DNA of 64,000 bases from Chloroflexus aggregans DSM 9485 (GTDB taxonomy: Bacteria > Chloroflexota > Chloroflexia > Chloroflexales > Chloroflexaceae), in assembly GCF_000021945.1 (NCBI RefSeq), contig NC_011831.1, positions 4,620,932 to 4,684,931 of the forward strand, given 5' to 3'. The translations under genes and the position numbers were made by a program. Shown piece by piece: positions 1 to 9,133 of the stretch. Numbering within the stretch: the first letter of the stretch is position 1; the number at the start of each line of letters is the position of its first letter. The notes beneath the pieces were generated by a model. It saw only the letters and a program-made list of their open reading frames with translations, had not been told where the DNA came from and ran no database searches.

Positions 1-402
1 GGTCGCCGGCTGCCATCGGGGCCACCTCTCTACCCGCTCGATCAGATCACCGACCAAACCGAACAGCAACTCGCTGCTGAGTTTGTGCGTGAGAAGGCAC
101 TTTTCTATTTGCAACAAGAAGTTCCACACGCAATTGCGGTTGAGGTTGAGGAGTGGATCGAGAAGGAAACGGCTACTTACATTCGCATGACGATTAATGT
201 GGAAAAAGAGAGCCAAAAAGGCATCCTGATTGGGGCCGGTGGTAGTATGCTAAAGAAGATAGGTAGCGCGGCACGTGCCTCGATTGAGCGGATGCTGGGC
301 CGTCCGGTCTATCTCGATCTGTGGGTGAAAGTGCGGCATAATTGGCGAGATGATCCATCGGCGCTGGGGTGGCTCGGTTACCGGGCGAAGAATTTTCTGT
401 AG
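1..402 (+). CDS. era: GTPase Era, C-terminal part (5' end outside window)
   Basis: The reading frame is open from the first base and ends at a TAG, giving about 133 residues that match the C-terminal part of the ribosome-assembly GTPase Era. The entry region reads as the linker typical of Era (PPLYP, DQITDQ, REK), followed by the KH RNA-binding domain with its GAGG loop and K-K-I-G helix, and the usual basic C-terminus. Era binds the 3' end of 16S rRNA during 30S maturation. The GTPase domain lies upstream of the window, so only the KH half can be judged. The family call is confident. Confidence 0.93.
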   Translation, partial: GRRLPSGPPLYPLDQITDQTEQQLAAEFVREKALFYLQQEVPHAIAVEVEEWIEKETATYIRMTINVEKESQKGILIGAGGSMLKKIGSAARASIERMLGRPVYLDLWVKVRHNWRDDPSALGWLGYRAKNFL

Positions 403-763
403 TTGAGTGTAAAGCGTATCGAGCGCCTTATTTGGATGCAGGAGCACGGCTCCCGCGTTCGGTGGCGCGGTGTGTCTGTGCGGAAACACGGCTCCCGCAT
501 TCCATTGTGCAGGGTACGGCAATGCGCGCAATGCGGTAGGATGTGATACGATAGTCGTAAGGCTGCTTCATGAGTTTGCGTATACCGGCTATTCGTTGGC
601 GATGGCTCAACCTGTCTGATAAAGCATAGTGCGCGAGCTGCCGCATGCTACAATGAGTTGCCGCGCGATCTCTGTGATCAACATCATGCAACTTTGCCAC
701 CGGCAATTGCGTATGATCCGTTAGATTGGCTCATACTCGTGTACCGTAAAGCGCGCTAAAACG
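403..763. other. Intergenic region, no gene seen
   Basis: About 360 bases between era and the kinase gene. Two imperfect direct copies of ACGGCTCCCGC(G/A)TTC occur near 447 and 489. Small frames on the minus strand here do not look coding: no ribosome binding site and no recognisable domain. A promoter for the kinase gene presumably lies here but I cannot pick a convincing one. Confidence 0.5.
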
Positions 764-2281
764 ATGGCAACCCACCGCTCGTCTGCTGCTACAAATCAAA
801 GTCTTGGGGCTGAAGTGACCAGCATCCTCTGCCCTATCTGTCTCAAGCCGAACCTGCGGCGGGCACGGTTTTGCCAGCACTGCGGTCACGATGTTGTGCT
901 GAATAATGACCAGCCCAGTGATCATCGTCGCTATGTGATTACGCGCATCATTAAGCGCGGTGGTCAGGGTGCTGTCTATGAGGGTATTGATCAAAACGGC
1001 AATATCTACGCGATTAAAGAGATGCTCGACCGCTTTACCGACCCAAAAGAACGGGCCGAAGCGGTTGAACGATTTAATGCCGAGGCGGAGTTGCTGCAAC
1101 AGCTCCGCCATCCGCGTATTCCCCGCGTCTACAGCCACTTTACCGATGAAGGTCGCCACTATTTAACGATGGACTTTATTCGCGGCGAGGATCTCGAACA
1201 GATCGTCGAACGCGAGGGTCGGATTGATGAGCAGCGGGTACTGCGGTGGGCCGATGAGCTGTGTGATGTGCTTGGGTATCTGCATGGCAAGGGCTTGATC
1301 TATCGCGATATGAAGCCCTCAAACGTGATGATTGAACCGAGCGGTGATGTCAAGCTGATCGATTTCGGCATTGCTAAGCTCTTCAAACCTACCGAACGTG
1401 GTACGCAGATCGGTACACCGGGCTATGCACCGCCTGAGCAGTATCAGGGGCTGGCGACGCCACAGTCTGACATCTACGCATTGGCCGCAACGTTACATCA
1501 TCTGCTGACCGGACGCGATCCGACGCAAGAAATGCCTTTTTCTTTTCCACCGGTTCGTTCGCTGGTATCGACTATTTCGGAACGGACAAGTGCAGCACTC
1601 GAAAAGGCGTTGCAGAAGGTACCGGCGGATCGCTATGCGACGATGGATGAGTTTCGTGCTGCGCTCATTCCACGTGCCCAGCTACAGCCGCAACCGGTAC
1701 AGGTACGTGTCGCACCGCCGGCTTCGGCCAAAGCGCCGGTACCGGCACGACCGGCTGCACCGGTTCCACCGCCGCAACCGGTGGCACCCCCTGCCCAATC
1801 GGTACCAGCGGCATCACCGGTTCCGCCGCAACCGGTGGTGCTCCCTGTCCAACCGGCACAACCGGTTACACGCACGCGACAATCGAGTGGGCAAGTTGTC
1901 GTTTCCCTGATCCTGCTCGCCTTAATTGGGCTGACCCTCTTGAGTGTCTATGTGATCGCCGTGCGGCCACGTTGGGCCGAGCCGTTGATTGCACCGATCT
2001 TGAATACTACGGAACAATCCAGTTTGCAGCGTGGTGAGCTAATCACGATCGAGTATGATCTGGAGGTGACGGTACCGGTGGACGCTGATCAGCAAGCTGT
2101 GCGCGCATCGTTTCTGGAAGCCTATCACGAACAGATACGGCGCGAGTATGGGGAGACTGCTCTGATTAACCCCAATGTGCCGATCGGCTATGTCGTTCCA
2201 CCAGAAGTCATTGATCAACGGGATGGTCAAATCACTTACCGTGCCCGCCTGACGGGTAGAGTCTGGGTACACGAGCCATAA
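764..2281 (+). CDS. Membrane-anchored Ser/Thr protein kinase with N-terminal zinc ribbon
   Basis: A Hanks-type Ser/Thr kinase of 505 residues. Residues 23-40 form a CxxC...CxxC zinc ribbon (C23, C26, C37, C40). The kinase domain runs from about 57 to 300, with a glycine loop (RGGQGAVYEG), catalytic Lys85, a YRD catalytic loop with Asp182, DFG at 200-202 and a GTPGYAPPE activation segment. A Pro/Ala-rich stretch (about 305-368) leads to one membrane helix (about 378-400) and about 100 extracytoplasmic residues, so it probably senses an external signal. YRD in place of HRD keeps the catalytic Asp. No strong ribosome binding site precedes the ATG. It stands alone; substrate unknown. Confidence 0.9.
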   Translation: MATHRSSAATNQSLGAEVTSILCPICLKPNLRRARFCQHCGHDVVLNNDQPSDHRRYVITRIIKRGGQGAVYEGIDQNGNIYAIKEMLDRFTDPKERAEAVERFNAEAELLQQLRHPRIPRVYSHFTDEGRHYLTMDFIRGEDLEQIVEREGRIDEQRVLRWADELCDVLGYLHGKGLIYRDMKPSNVMIEPSGDVKLIDFGIAKLFKPTERGTQIGTPGYAPPEQYQGLATPQSDIYALAATLHHLLTGRDPTQEMPFSFPPVRSLVSTISERTSAALEKALQKVPADRYATMDEFRAALIPRAQLQPQPVQVRVAPPASAKAPVPARPAAPVPPPQPVAPPAQSVPAASPVPPQPVVLPVQPAQPVTRTRQSSGQVVVSLILLALIGLTLLSVYVIAVRPRWAEPLIAPILNTTEQSSLQRGELITIEYDLEVTVPVDADQQAVRASFLEAYHEQIRREYGETALINPNVPIGYVVPPEVIDQRDGQITYRARLTGRVWVHEP

Positions 2282-2304
2282 GACGGCGAGGCAAAAAACA
2301 ATGT

Positions 2305-2331
2305 GGGGGCGAACCACGATGGTTCGCCCCC
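2305..2331. terminator. Hairpin between converging genes
   Basis: An 11-bp perfect inverted repeat, GGGGGCGAACC then 5 bases then GGTTCGCCCCC, sits between the converging kinase and acs genes. It probably ends transcription from one or both sides, though there is no long T run. GC-rich palindromes of this sort are also dispersed intergenic repeats in this group. Confidence 0.6.
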
Positions 2332-2356
2332 TTCATTATGTCGGAAAGGAAGAGTG

Positions 2357-4291
2357 CTACTCTTCGAGCGTCGAGATGTCGCCTTCGGGCAGGCCCAACG
2401 CACGGGCACGCAGCACACGGCGCATAATCTTACCGGAGCGCGTCTTGGGCAGCGACGTTACGAAGGTAATCGAGTCGGGGCGAGCGATCGGCCCAAGCTC
2501 GTGGCCGACGTGTGCGCGCAATTTTTCTTCCAGCTCGTGGCTCGGTTCGTAACCGGCACGCAGAATAACGAAGGCGTGGATCGCGTTGCCCTTCACCTCG
2601 TGCGGCAACCCAATCGCGGCGGCCTCGGCAACGGCGGGGTGGCTGACCAATGCGCTCTCGACTTCGGCGGTGCCTAGCCGGTAGCCCGACACCTTGATCA
2701 CATCATCGAGGCGGCCAATCACCCAGATATAGCCGTCCTTGTCTTTACGTGCGCTGTCACCGGCAGCGTAGTACGGCGGCACCTTTTGCCAATAGCCTTC
2801 GACATAGCGCTGTGGATCGTACAAGATTGTGCGCATCATACCCGGCCACGGTGTCTTGATCACCAGCAGACCGTCTTCATCGGGTGCGCAGGGTGTACCA
2901 TCTTCATGCACCACATCAACTTCGATGCCGAGGAAGGGGCGGGTCGCCGAACCGGGCTTTAGCGGTACAGCCGGGGTCGGTGTAATCATAAAGTGGCCGG
3001 TCTCAGTCTGCCACCACGTATCCATGATGGGGCAGCGATTATGACCGATCTTCTCGTAGAACCACTTCCACGCTTCAGGGTTAATCGGCTCGCCGACCGA
3101 ACCGAGCAAGCGCAGAGTGCTAAGATCGTGGCGCGAGGGCCACAAATCGCCGAAGCGCATCAAGCCGCGAATAGCAGTCGGGGCAGTGTAGAGGATGGTA
3201 ATGCCGTGCTTGGCAACCATGCTCCACCAGCGATCGGGGTATGGATAGTTGGGAGCGCCCTCGTACATAAACGAGGTAGCGCCGTTGATTAGGGGGGCAT
3301 AGACAATAAACGAGTGGCCGGTAATCCAGCCTGGGTCGGCGGCACACCAGTAGCGATCTTCGTCTTTGATGTCAAACACAAACTTGAGCGTCGTATAGGT
3401 ACCGACCATATAGCCGCCGTGGGTGTGTACCACACCTTTGGGTTTACCGGTCGTGCCCGATGTGTAGAGGATAAACAGCATATCCTCGGCATCCATCTCT
3501 TCGGTGGGGCAATGACCGTTGGCAATCGGCAAACCGAGGAGATCGTGCATCCAGAAGTCTCGCCCCTGCTCCATCGGGGCACCGTGGTTGGTATGGCGGA
3601 AGACGAGACAGGTTTGGACGGTGGGAGTCCGGGCCAACGCCTCGTTCACGATCTTCTTCAGTTCGACGATCTTGCCGCGCATGTAGCCGCCATCGGCAGT
3701 AATCAGCACCTTGCTCTTGGCATCGGCTAAGCGGTCAGCAAGCGCCGCTTCCGAAAAGCCGCCGTAGACCACGCTGTGAGCGGCGCCGATCTTAGCACAG
3801 GCCAGCATGCTAAACATCAGCTCAGGGATGCGGGGCATGTAAATGGTAACAATATCGCCCTTCTTCACCCCCATGCTCTTCAGCACGTTGGCAATCCGCG
3901 ACACTTCGTAATTGAGCTGGTAATAGGAATAGGTGCGCTGGCTTCCATCCTCACCTTCCCAGATCAGGGCCAGCTTGTTCTTGCGCCACGTCTTGAGGTG
4001 GCGGTCGATGGCATTGTAGACGATATTGGTTTTCCCACCAACAAACCACTTGTAGAATGGTTTGTTGCTGTCATCGAGCACCTTCTCCCACGGTTTGAAC
4101 CACTCGAGTTCGCCGGCCATATCGGCCCAAAACTCTTCACGGTGGGTGATCGTCCACTGGTATAGTTCATCGTAGGAGTTGAAGCCCTTGCTGCGAGCAT
4201 ACGCCATCACATTAGATTGCTCAACCAGTGCCGGGTCGGGGTAGTACAGTTCACCGGTGTCGGGCAGCGCCACATCGCGAGTCTCGGTCAT
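2357..4291 (-). CDS. acs: Acetyl-CoA synthetase, AMP-forming
   Basis: Makes acetyl-CoA from acetate, ATP and CoA through an acetyl-adenylate. 644 residues, the normal length for Acs. It shows the AMP-binding signature YTSGTTGKPKG, the DTWWQTETG motif whose Trp limits the acyl pocket to acetate, and the C-terminal motif KTRSGKIMRR, whose Lys is the acetylation site in the family. The start ATG has an AAGGAGG ribosome binding site 8 bases upstream. It lies about 200 bp downstream of a second, propionyl-type synthetase on the same strand, separated by a hairpin, so it likely has its own promoter. In a phototroph with acetate assimilation this is a central carbon entry enzyme. Confidence 0.95.
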   Translation of the reverse strand: MTETRDVALPDTGELYYPDPALVEQSNVMAYARSKGFNSYDELYQWTITHREEFWADMAGELEWFKPWEKVLDDSNKPFYKWFVGGKTNIVYNAIDRHLKTWRKNKLALIWEGEDGSQRTYSYYQLNYEVSRIANVLKSMGVKKGDIVTIYMPRIPELMFSMLACAKIGAAHSVVYGGFSEAALADRLADAKSKVLITADGGYMRGKIVELKKIVNEALARTPTVQTCLVFRHTNHGAPMEQGRDFWMHDLLGLPIANGHCPTEEMDAEDMLFILYTSGTTGKPKGVVHTHGGYMVGTYTTLKFVFDIKDEDRYWCAADPGWITGHSFIVYAPLINGATSFMYEGAPNYPYPDRWWSMVAKHGITILYTAPTAIRGLMRFGDLWPSRHDLSTLRLLGSVGEPINPEAWKWFYEKIGHNRCPIMDTWWQTETGHFMITPTPAVPLKPGSATRPFLGIEVDVVHEDGTPCAPDEDGLLVIKTPWPGMMRTILYDPQRYVEGYWQKVPPYYAAGDSARKDKDGYIWVIGRLDDVIKVSGYRLGTAEVESALVSHPAVAEAAAIGLPHEVKGNAIHAFVILRAGYEPSHELEEKLRAHVGHELGPIARPDSITFVTSLPKTRSGKIMRRVLRARALGLPEGDISTLEE

Positions 4292-4398
4292 GAGTCGAAC
4301 CTCCTTGTTGCGTGTTTGCGCGGCAATTCAAGCGAATGGATACACGAATTATAGGCGTGGCCGCGCTTCCATGTCAAACCGTACTTATGTGGATATTT

Positions 4399-4420
4399 TC
4401 ACAATAGCGCAAAATTGTGA
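4399..4420. promoter_or_regulatory. Candidate operator palindrome upstream of acs
   Basis: A perfect inverted repeat TCACAAT-N8-ATTGTGA lies about 110 bases upstream of the acs start codon. Its size and symmetry suit a dimeric transcription factor, but the regulator is unknown and no other copy was found near the neighbouring synthetase gene. Confidence 0.35.
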
Positions 4421-4457
4421 GCGGAGGTTAAAGTTCCGGTAAAGTTTTTGCGAATTA

Positions 4458-4488
4458 GCGCACCTTACTATCTGATAGTAAGGTGCGC
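4458..4488 (-). terminator. Hairpin downstream of the propionyl-type synthetase gene
   Basis: Fifteen-base arms (GCGCACCTTACTATC and its complement) around a single base lie directly after the stop codon of the synthetase gene that ends at 4496. This is a likely terminator hairpin; the T run after it is weak. Confidence 0.65.
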
Positions 4489-4495
4489 CGATGCC

Positions 4496-6397
4496 TTACA
4501 AGAGATCGCTGCGGAGCATTGCAATTGCTTCGCGCACCATATCGACGGTGGCATCGTCTTCGATGGTGCTGAGATCGCCAATGTTGTCACCCTGATAGAC
4601 AGCCCGGATCACACGGCGCATAATCTTGCCCGACCGCGTCTTGGGAAGCATACTGACAAAGTGAACGGCTTTCGGCGTTGCGATGGGACCGATCCGCTCA
4701 CGTACCAGTTGGCGGATCTCGTTGGCAATGTCGTCTTGCATTTGTGGCGTGATATGCTGTTTGAGCACGGCCACAACCAACACATCCTCGCCCTTCAGCT
4801 CATCGCGCACGCCGATCACGCTGGCTTCAGCCACGGCTGGGTGGGCCGAGACCACCTCTTCGATCTCGCGGGTGCCGAGGCGGTGACCGCTCACGTTGAG
4901 CACCTCGTCGGCGCGACCCAGCATAAACAGGTAGCCGTCTTCATCTTGAATGGCGTAGTCGCCGGTCATGTAGAGCAGTTTGTCTTTGAAATAGCCCCAG
5001 TATCCCTTCACAAACCGATCATCATCATTCCAGAGCGTGAGCAATGTACCGGGGGGCAACGGGCCGTGCTCGACGAGAAAGCCCTTCTCGCCGGGTGGCA
5101 CCCGGTTGCCGTCAGCGTCAACCACTTCGAGGTGATGGCCGAAGGCCGGTTTCGTCGGCGACCCCGGTTTGATCGGCAACAGCTCGACACCGACCGGGTT
5201 CGTCACCATCGGCCAGCCGCTTTCGGTCTGCCAGTAGTGGTCGATTACCGGTACACCGAGGGCTTGGGTGGCCCACTCGTAGGTCGGTGCGTCGAGTGGT
5301 TCACCGGCGGCGAAGAGAATCTTCAGCGAGCTAATGTCGGCATCACGCATCCACTGCTCGGGGAACTTACGCAACGCGCGGAGTGCTGTCGGTGCAGTGA
5401 AGACGTGGGTCACACCGTACTTCTCGATCACCCGCCACCAGACGCCGGGGTCGGGATGATCGGGGCGACCCTCGTACACGACCGTGGGCACACCTTTCAG
5501 CAGAGGAGCATAGACAATATACGAATGGCCGACGACCCAACCGATGTCACTGGTACTCCAGAATACGTCACCGTCACCACAGTTATAGATGGTACTCATG
5601 CTGGCGTAGAGTGCCACCATATAGCCGCCGGTGTCGCGTACTACCCCTTTAGGCTTGCCGGTCGTACCGGAGGTGTAGAGGATATACGAGGGGTCGGTAC
5701 TGAGCATACGGGCCGGCTCAACGTATCGCTCACCTCGTTTAGCTAACTGCTCGTACCAATCGAGATCGCGCCCCTTTACCAGTTCAACCGGCACGATGCC
5801 ACGGTTGAGGACAAGCACGTCGCGCACGCTATCGGTATTGGCTTCTGTGAGCGCCTTATCCACGATCTCTTTCAACGGAACCGGCTGGCCCTTGCGCATC
5901 CCGGCATCGGCAGTGACGATCAACACCGGCTCGGCATCATCGATTCGCGAGGCGAGTGAGGTGACCGAAAATCCGCCGAAGACTACCGAGTGGATGGCGC
6001 CAATGCGAACACACGCCAACATAGCAAAGATCGCTTCGGGCACCATCGGCATATAGATGATCACGCGGTCGCCCTTTCGCACGCCGAGATTGTGGAACAG
6101 ACCGGCAAGCCGATTCACTTCGCGGTACAGCTCGAAATAGGTCAGGGTGCGTGATTGGCCGGTCTCGGCACTCTCCCAGATCAAAGCTGCTTGTCCGCGT
6201 CGTCCGCCAAGGGCGTGACGGTCAACTGCGTTGTAGCAGAGGTTCGTCTCACCACCGACAAACCAACGGGTGAACGGTGGGTTGCTGTTATCGAGTACCT
6301 TATCCCACGGTTTGAACCAGTGCAGTTCGGCAGCGAACTCAGCCCAGTAGCCTTCGGGATCTTCAATCGATCGGCGATAGACGGCTTCGTAGCCCAC
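4496..6397 (-). CDS. prpE: Propionyl-CoA synthetase-like acyl-CoA synthetase (AMP-forming)
   Basis: An ANL-family acyl-CoA synthetase of 633 residues, close in build to acs next door (WFKPWDKVLDNSNPPFTRWF, YTSGTTGKPKG, KTRSGKIMRR). The pocket region reads DHYWQTESGWP, the PrpE pattern, rather than the DTWWQTETG of Acs, so propionate or another short acid is the likelier substrate. I place the start at the GTG at 6397, which has AGAGGAGG five bases upstream; the frame extends 10 codons further without a ribosome binding site. Propionyl-CoA is an intermediate of the 3-hydroxypropionate route of Chloroflexus, but this single-domain enzyme is not the large fused propionyl-CoA synthase of that cycle. 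Substrate preference is inferred. Confidence 0.82.
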   Translation of the reverse strand: MGYEAVYRRSIEDPEGYWAEFAAELHWFKPWDKVLDNSNPPFTRWFVGGETNLCYNAVDRHALGGRRGQAALIWESAETGQSRTLTYFELYREVNRLAGLFHNLGVRKGDRVIIYMPMVPEAIFAMLACVRIGAIHSVVFGGFSVTSLASRIDDAEPVLIVTADAGMRKGQPVPLKEIVDKALTEANTDSVRDVLVLNRGIVPVELVKGRDLDWYEQLAKRGERYVEPARMLSTDPSYILYTSGTTGKPKGVVRDTGGYMVALYASMSTIYNCGDGDVFWSTSDIGWVVGHSYIVYAPLLKGVPTVVYEGRPDHPDPGVWWRVIEKYGVTHVFTAPTALRALRKFPEQWMRDADISSLKILFAAGEPLDAPTYEWATQALGVPVIDHYWQTESGWPMVTNPVGVELLPIKPGSPTKPAFGHHLEVVDADGNRVPPGEKGFLVEHGPLPPGTLLTLWNDDDRFVKGYWGYFKDKLLYMTGDYAIQDEDGYLFMLGRADEVLNVSGHRLGTREIEEVVSAHPAVAEASVIGVRDELKGEDVLVVAVLKQHITPQMQDDIANEIRQLVRERIGPIATPKAVHFVSMLPKTRSGKIMRRVIRAVYQGDNIGDLSTIEDDATVDMVREAIAMLRSDLL

Positions 6398-6527
6398 AGT
6401 GATCCTCCTCTGCGAGTTAACGCGCAATATGTACGCGGAAAACGAATGGTTGGCTTATTATACCATTGCGAAGTCACATACGAGTCTCCGAACGCTGCTC
6501 AACGCTTCGTTGGGTTTCAGCACTTTC

Positions 6528-7370
6528 TTATTGTGTTGCGCTTTTTCCGGTTACCAACACCGGAACCGGGCTGCGCTCCAGCAAATCACGTGTCACATCT
6601 TGGAATGAAAGGCGTTGGATCACGCGGAGCCAGCACTGATCGGCCGGTCTCCCTATCGGTGTAGGTTGATGACTACCGATGACAAGGAGATCGTAGTGCT
6701 GACATTTGGCGAGTACCGTTTCTTCAACAAGGCCGTTGAGGATGTGGAGACGGGCGGTGACCCCTTGAGCTTGTAAGCCGGCAACCAGTTGATGCAGCGT
6801 CGTACCGGTCATCTGATCAAGGTTGAGCACATCCTCACCTGAGAGGGGTGAAGCGGCAAACCCTTCAAAGTAGACCAAGTCTTGCGAAGAGACATGCAAC
6901 ACCGTGACGGTCGCATGGTAAGCGCGGGCCAATTGGCCGATGAGGGGAACGCTGTGTAACGCTTGTTCGCCACCCGTGCTAGCAACGATGATCTGACGGA
7001 TCGGTTTGACCTTCCCCTGAACACGCAAAAACGGTATCGGTAATGAGCTAAGTACATTCAATTCATGACGCCGTTCGCGCCAGCCGAGAAGCGCTGCCGG
7101 TGTTGTAAAGGCTGGAATGAGTAGCAGATCGGGTAGCTCACGTTGAAGCGTCGTCTCGATAGCAGTGGCGAAGGTATTCCCGTGAGCCTGGATGTGGACG
7201 GTCAGGTCAGGTATGAGCGGTAATTGGCCGAGTGCTTCATGCGCCGGCTCGGCTTCGTCTTGAGGAGTGATTAAGGTCACGCGATGGGCTAACGCGGTGA
7301 TCAACGGGATGGAGAGCAAGATCAGCTCGTTCCGTTGTGCATTCTGTCCGGCATACAAGGCAATATGCAT
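6528..7370 (-). CDS. Universal stress protein family
   Basis: About 280 residues with two alpha/beta halves of the Usp fold: an N-terminal half starting MHIALYAG and a C-terminal half containing VKPIRQIIVASTGG and YDLLVIGSHQ. The N-terminal half is diverged. It follows the transporter gene directly; an upstream ATG at 7385 overlaps that gene's stop, but the ATG at 7370 is better placed behind GTGAGG. Co-transcription with the transporter suggests a regulatory or stress-linked role for it. Exact function is not visible. Confidence 0.7.
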   Translation of the reverse strand: MHIALYAGQNAQRNELILLSIPLITALAHRVTLITPQDEAEPAHEALGQLPLIPDLTVHIQAHGNTFATAIETTLQRELPDLLLIPAFTTPAALLGWRERRHELNVLSSLPIPFLRVQGKVKPIRQIIVASTGGEQALHSVPLIGQLARAYHATVTVLHVSSQDLVYFEGFAASPLSGEDVLNLDQMTGTTLHQLVAGLQAQGVTARLHILNGLVEETVLAKCQHYDLLVIGSHQPTPIGRPADQCWLRVIQRLSFQDVTRDLLERSPVPVLVTGKSATQ

Positions 7371-7378
7371 TGTTATCC

Positions 7379-8554
7379 TCACCATCGTACAAATAGCAAC
7401 ACTAGCGGTATGACAAATATCAGGCCTAAAAAGCCGATCAGACGCGGCGTAGAGCTGACAATAAACGCTTCAGTGCCAAGTACAATGCGGGCAAAGGGAC
7501 GATAGAACAGAAGAAGTACCAACAGGGAAAAGAAGGCGACACATATCATTTCGATGAGGACGATCGTAAACGCCGCGGCGCCGCCAATGATGAGCGCGGC
7601 GACGAGGGTGTCGATAAAGGTCGTGATGTTTGCTCCCATAATGTAGGGTAGCGCATTTTCACGCCGAATAAGCCCCCGTACCGTGAGGGGAACCAGCATT
7701 GATAGGGAAACCGAGACGGAAAGGGTAAACGAGGTAATCAATGCACCGAGTAAGAACATCGCCCATGGCCGGTAGAGTAACTGCCCTACCTTACCAAACA
7801 CGCTTTGCCCGCCAGGTACATCGGGGATGGCACGGTCGAGCAAACTGAACGCACTAAGGAGGATCAGGGCACCGATGATTAACAGCGACCAATCGGGTGA
7901 GATATGAACGATGAACGCTACGATGGGATCAACGATAATGTCAATCACCGAATTGAGCGGGCTGTTAACAGTGGCTGTAATCACGCCGATCAATTGGGAT
8001 TGGAGCAACCAGTAACCGAGTACTAATGCAGGTAAGTAGATAGATGCCGTTGTAAGAAATGCCAACACACCGATTGCAACACTCGCTGCGCGTCGGTGTC
8101 CGCGCAGATGGTAGAGAAAGCCAACAAACAAAACGATAAAGGATGCACCAAGCCGCGAGCCGGTGATCATCGTAAAGGTTTGCAACCCATCGATTGTGCC
8201 TGAGGCGAAGAACGCCACCGCGATGGCAGCAACCGGCGATCCACTCAGAAAGATGTAAGCCAGCAGCCAACCAAAACCGAGCACACTGGCTAATGAGGTG
8301 ATATTCAGTTGTTCAACGAGCAGCTTGCCATAGCCGGCTGCACCGCATTTGAGCAATTCTAATGCGAGCACAAACAGCAGTAGACCGATCAGTGCGTAAG
8401 CAAGACGCTGGGCAACGGTTAACCACGCGGATTTAGGTACAGCGGTGGTCATCTCGCTTATGGTGATGGGTTTTGCCGGTGTCACACTCTGCTGGTCTTC
8501 GGTTCGAACCGTTGCTGAGAGAGAAGTGGTCTCGCGTGGAGGAGGTTGTTCCAT
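7379..8554 (-). CDS. Na+/phosphate cotransporter-like membrane protein
   Basis: 391 residues with an N-terminal soluble tail of about 45 residues and roughly nine to ten membrane helices. Two related segments, GSRLGASFIVL (first half) and GANITTFIDTL (second half), match the duplicated QSSS-type/GANIGT repeats of the Na/Pi-cotransporter II family, where they line the substrate path. The usual C-terminal PhoU-like domain is absent, and instead a Usp-domain gene follows at once. Phosphate as substrate is inferred from the family. Confidence 0.72.
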   Translation of the reverse strand: MEQPPPRETTSLSATVRTEDQQSVTPAKPITISEMTTAVPKSAWLTVAQRLAYALIGLLLFVLALELLKCGAAGYGKLLVEQLNITSLASVLGFGWLLAYIFLSGSPVAAIAVAFFASGTIDGLQTFTMITGSRLGASFIVLFVGFLYHLRGHRRAASVAIGVLAFLTTASIYLPALVLGYWLLQSQLIGVITATVNSPLNSVIDIIVDPIVAFIVHISPDWSLLIIGALILLSAFSLLDRAIPDVPGGQSVFGKVGQLLYRPWAMFLLGALITSFTLSVSVSLSMLVPLTVRGLIRRENALPYIMGANITTFIDTLVAALIIGGAAAFTIVLIEMICVAFFSLLVLLLFYRPFARIVLGTEAFIVSSTPRLIGFLGLIFVIPLVLLFVRW

Positions 8555-8653
8555 TCGTATATCCTTATCCTGAGCCGGCCAACCACTTCAGCGTTGTTGT
8601 GATAGTCTGATATGATAAGAGATGATAGAGTGGTTGCCAAGAGAGGTTCTTCT

Positions 8654-9133
8654 ATGAATCAGGGGCATGTCGTCCAAATCAATGTCAATCCCAACGGTGG
8701 CGTGCCAAAACATCCGGTAGCGGTTGCCGAAATCACCTACGACGGAGTACGGGGTGATCGTCAGCGTGACCGTGAGCACCACGGCGGGCCACGACGGGCT
8801 GTCTGTCTCTATTCTATCGAACGGATCATGGCGTTACAGGCGGAGGGTCACCCCATTGCACCCGGTACAATCGGCGAAAATCTGACGATTGGCGGTCTCG
8901 ATTGGGATCGATTGGCGATTGGAGACCGCTTGTTAATCGGCCCATGGGTTGAATTGGAGATTACCGAATACACGACACCGTGCAATACTATTGCCGGCTC
9001 GTTTCAGCGGGGCTGGTTCAGTCGTATCAGTCAACGCCTCTACCCCGGATGGAGCCGGCTGTACGCACGGGTAATCAGCGAAGGCGAAGTAAAGGTTGGT
9101 GATCGGGTCATCCATCTCCGTGCCGGTCAGTAG
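8654..9133 (+). CDS. MOSC domain protein
   Basis: 159 residues forming a single MOSC domain, the sulfur-carrier domain also found at the C-terminus of molybdenum cofactor sulfurase. Family marks seen: VRGDRQRD...HGGPRRAVCLYS, GTIGENLTI and the Cys in TTPCNTI that would carry the persulfide. It resembles the stand-alone YiiM-like group. I choose the ATG at 8654 because GAGAGG lies 8-9 bases upstream; an ATG at 8612 has none. The 3' end overlaps the converging Usp gene by 26 bp. Confidence 0.85.
   Translation: MNQGHVVQINVNPNGGVPKHPVAVAEITYDGVRGDRQRDREHHGGPRRAVCLYSIERIMALQAEGHPIAPGTIGENLTIGGLDWDRLAIGDRLLIGPWVELEITEYTTPCNTIAGSFQRGWFSRISQRLYPGWSRLYARVISEGEVKVGDRVIHLRAGQ

Noticed and set aside
4414..4424. 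Resemblance to the lac operator (ATTGTGAGCGG)
   Set aside because: Short coincidence; no LacI-type regulator is nearby and the other half does not match a lac operator.
4448..5746. 432-codon open frame on the plus strand
   Set aside because: It is the complement of the propionyl-CoA synthetase gene, with no ribosome binding site or protein family.
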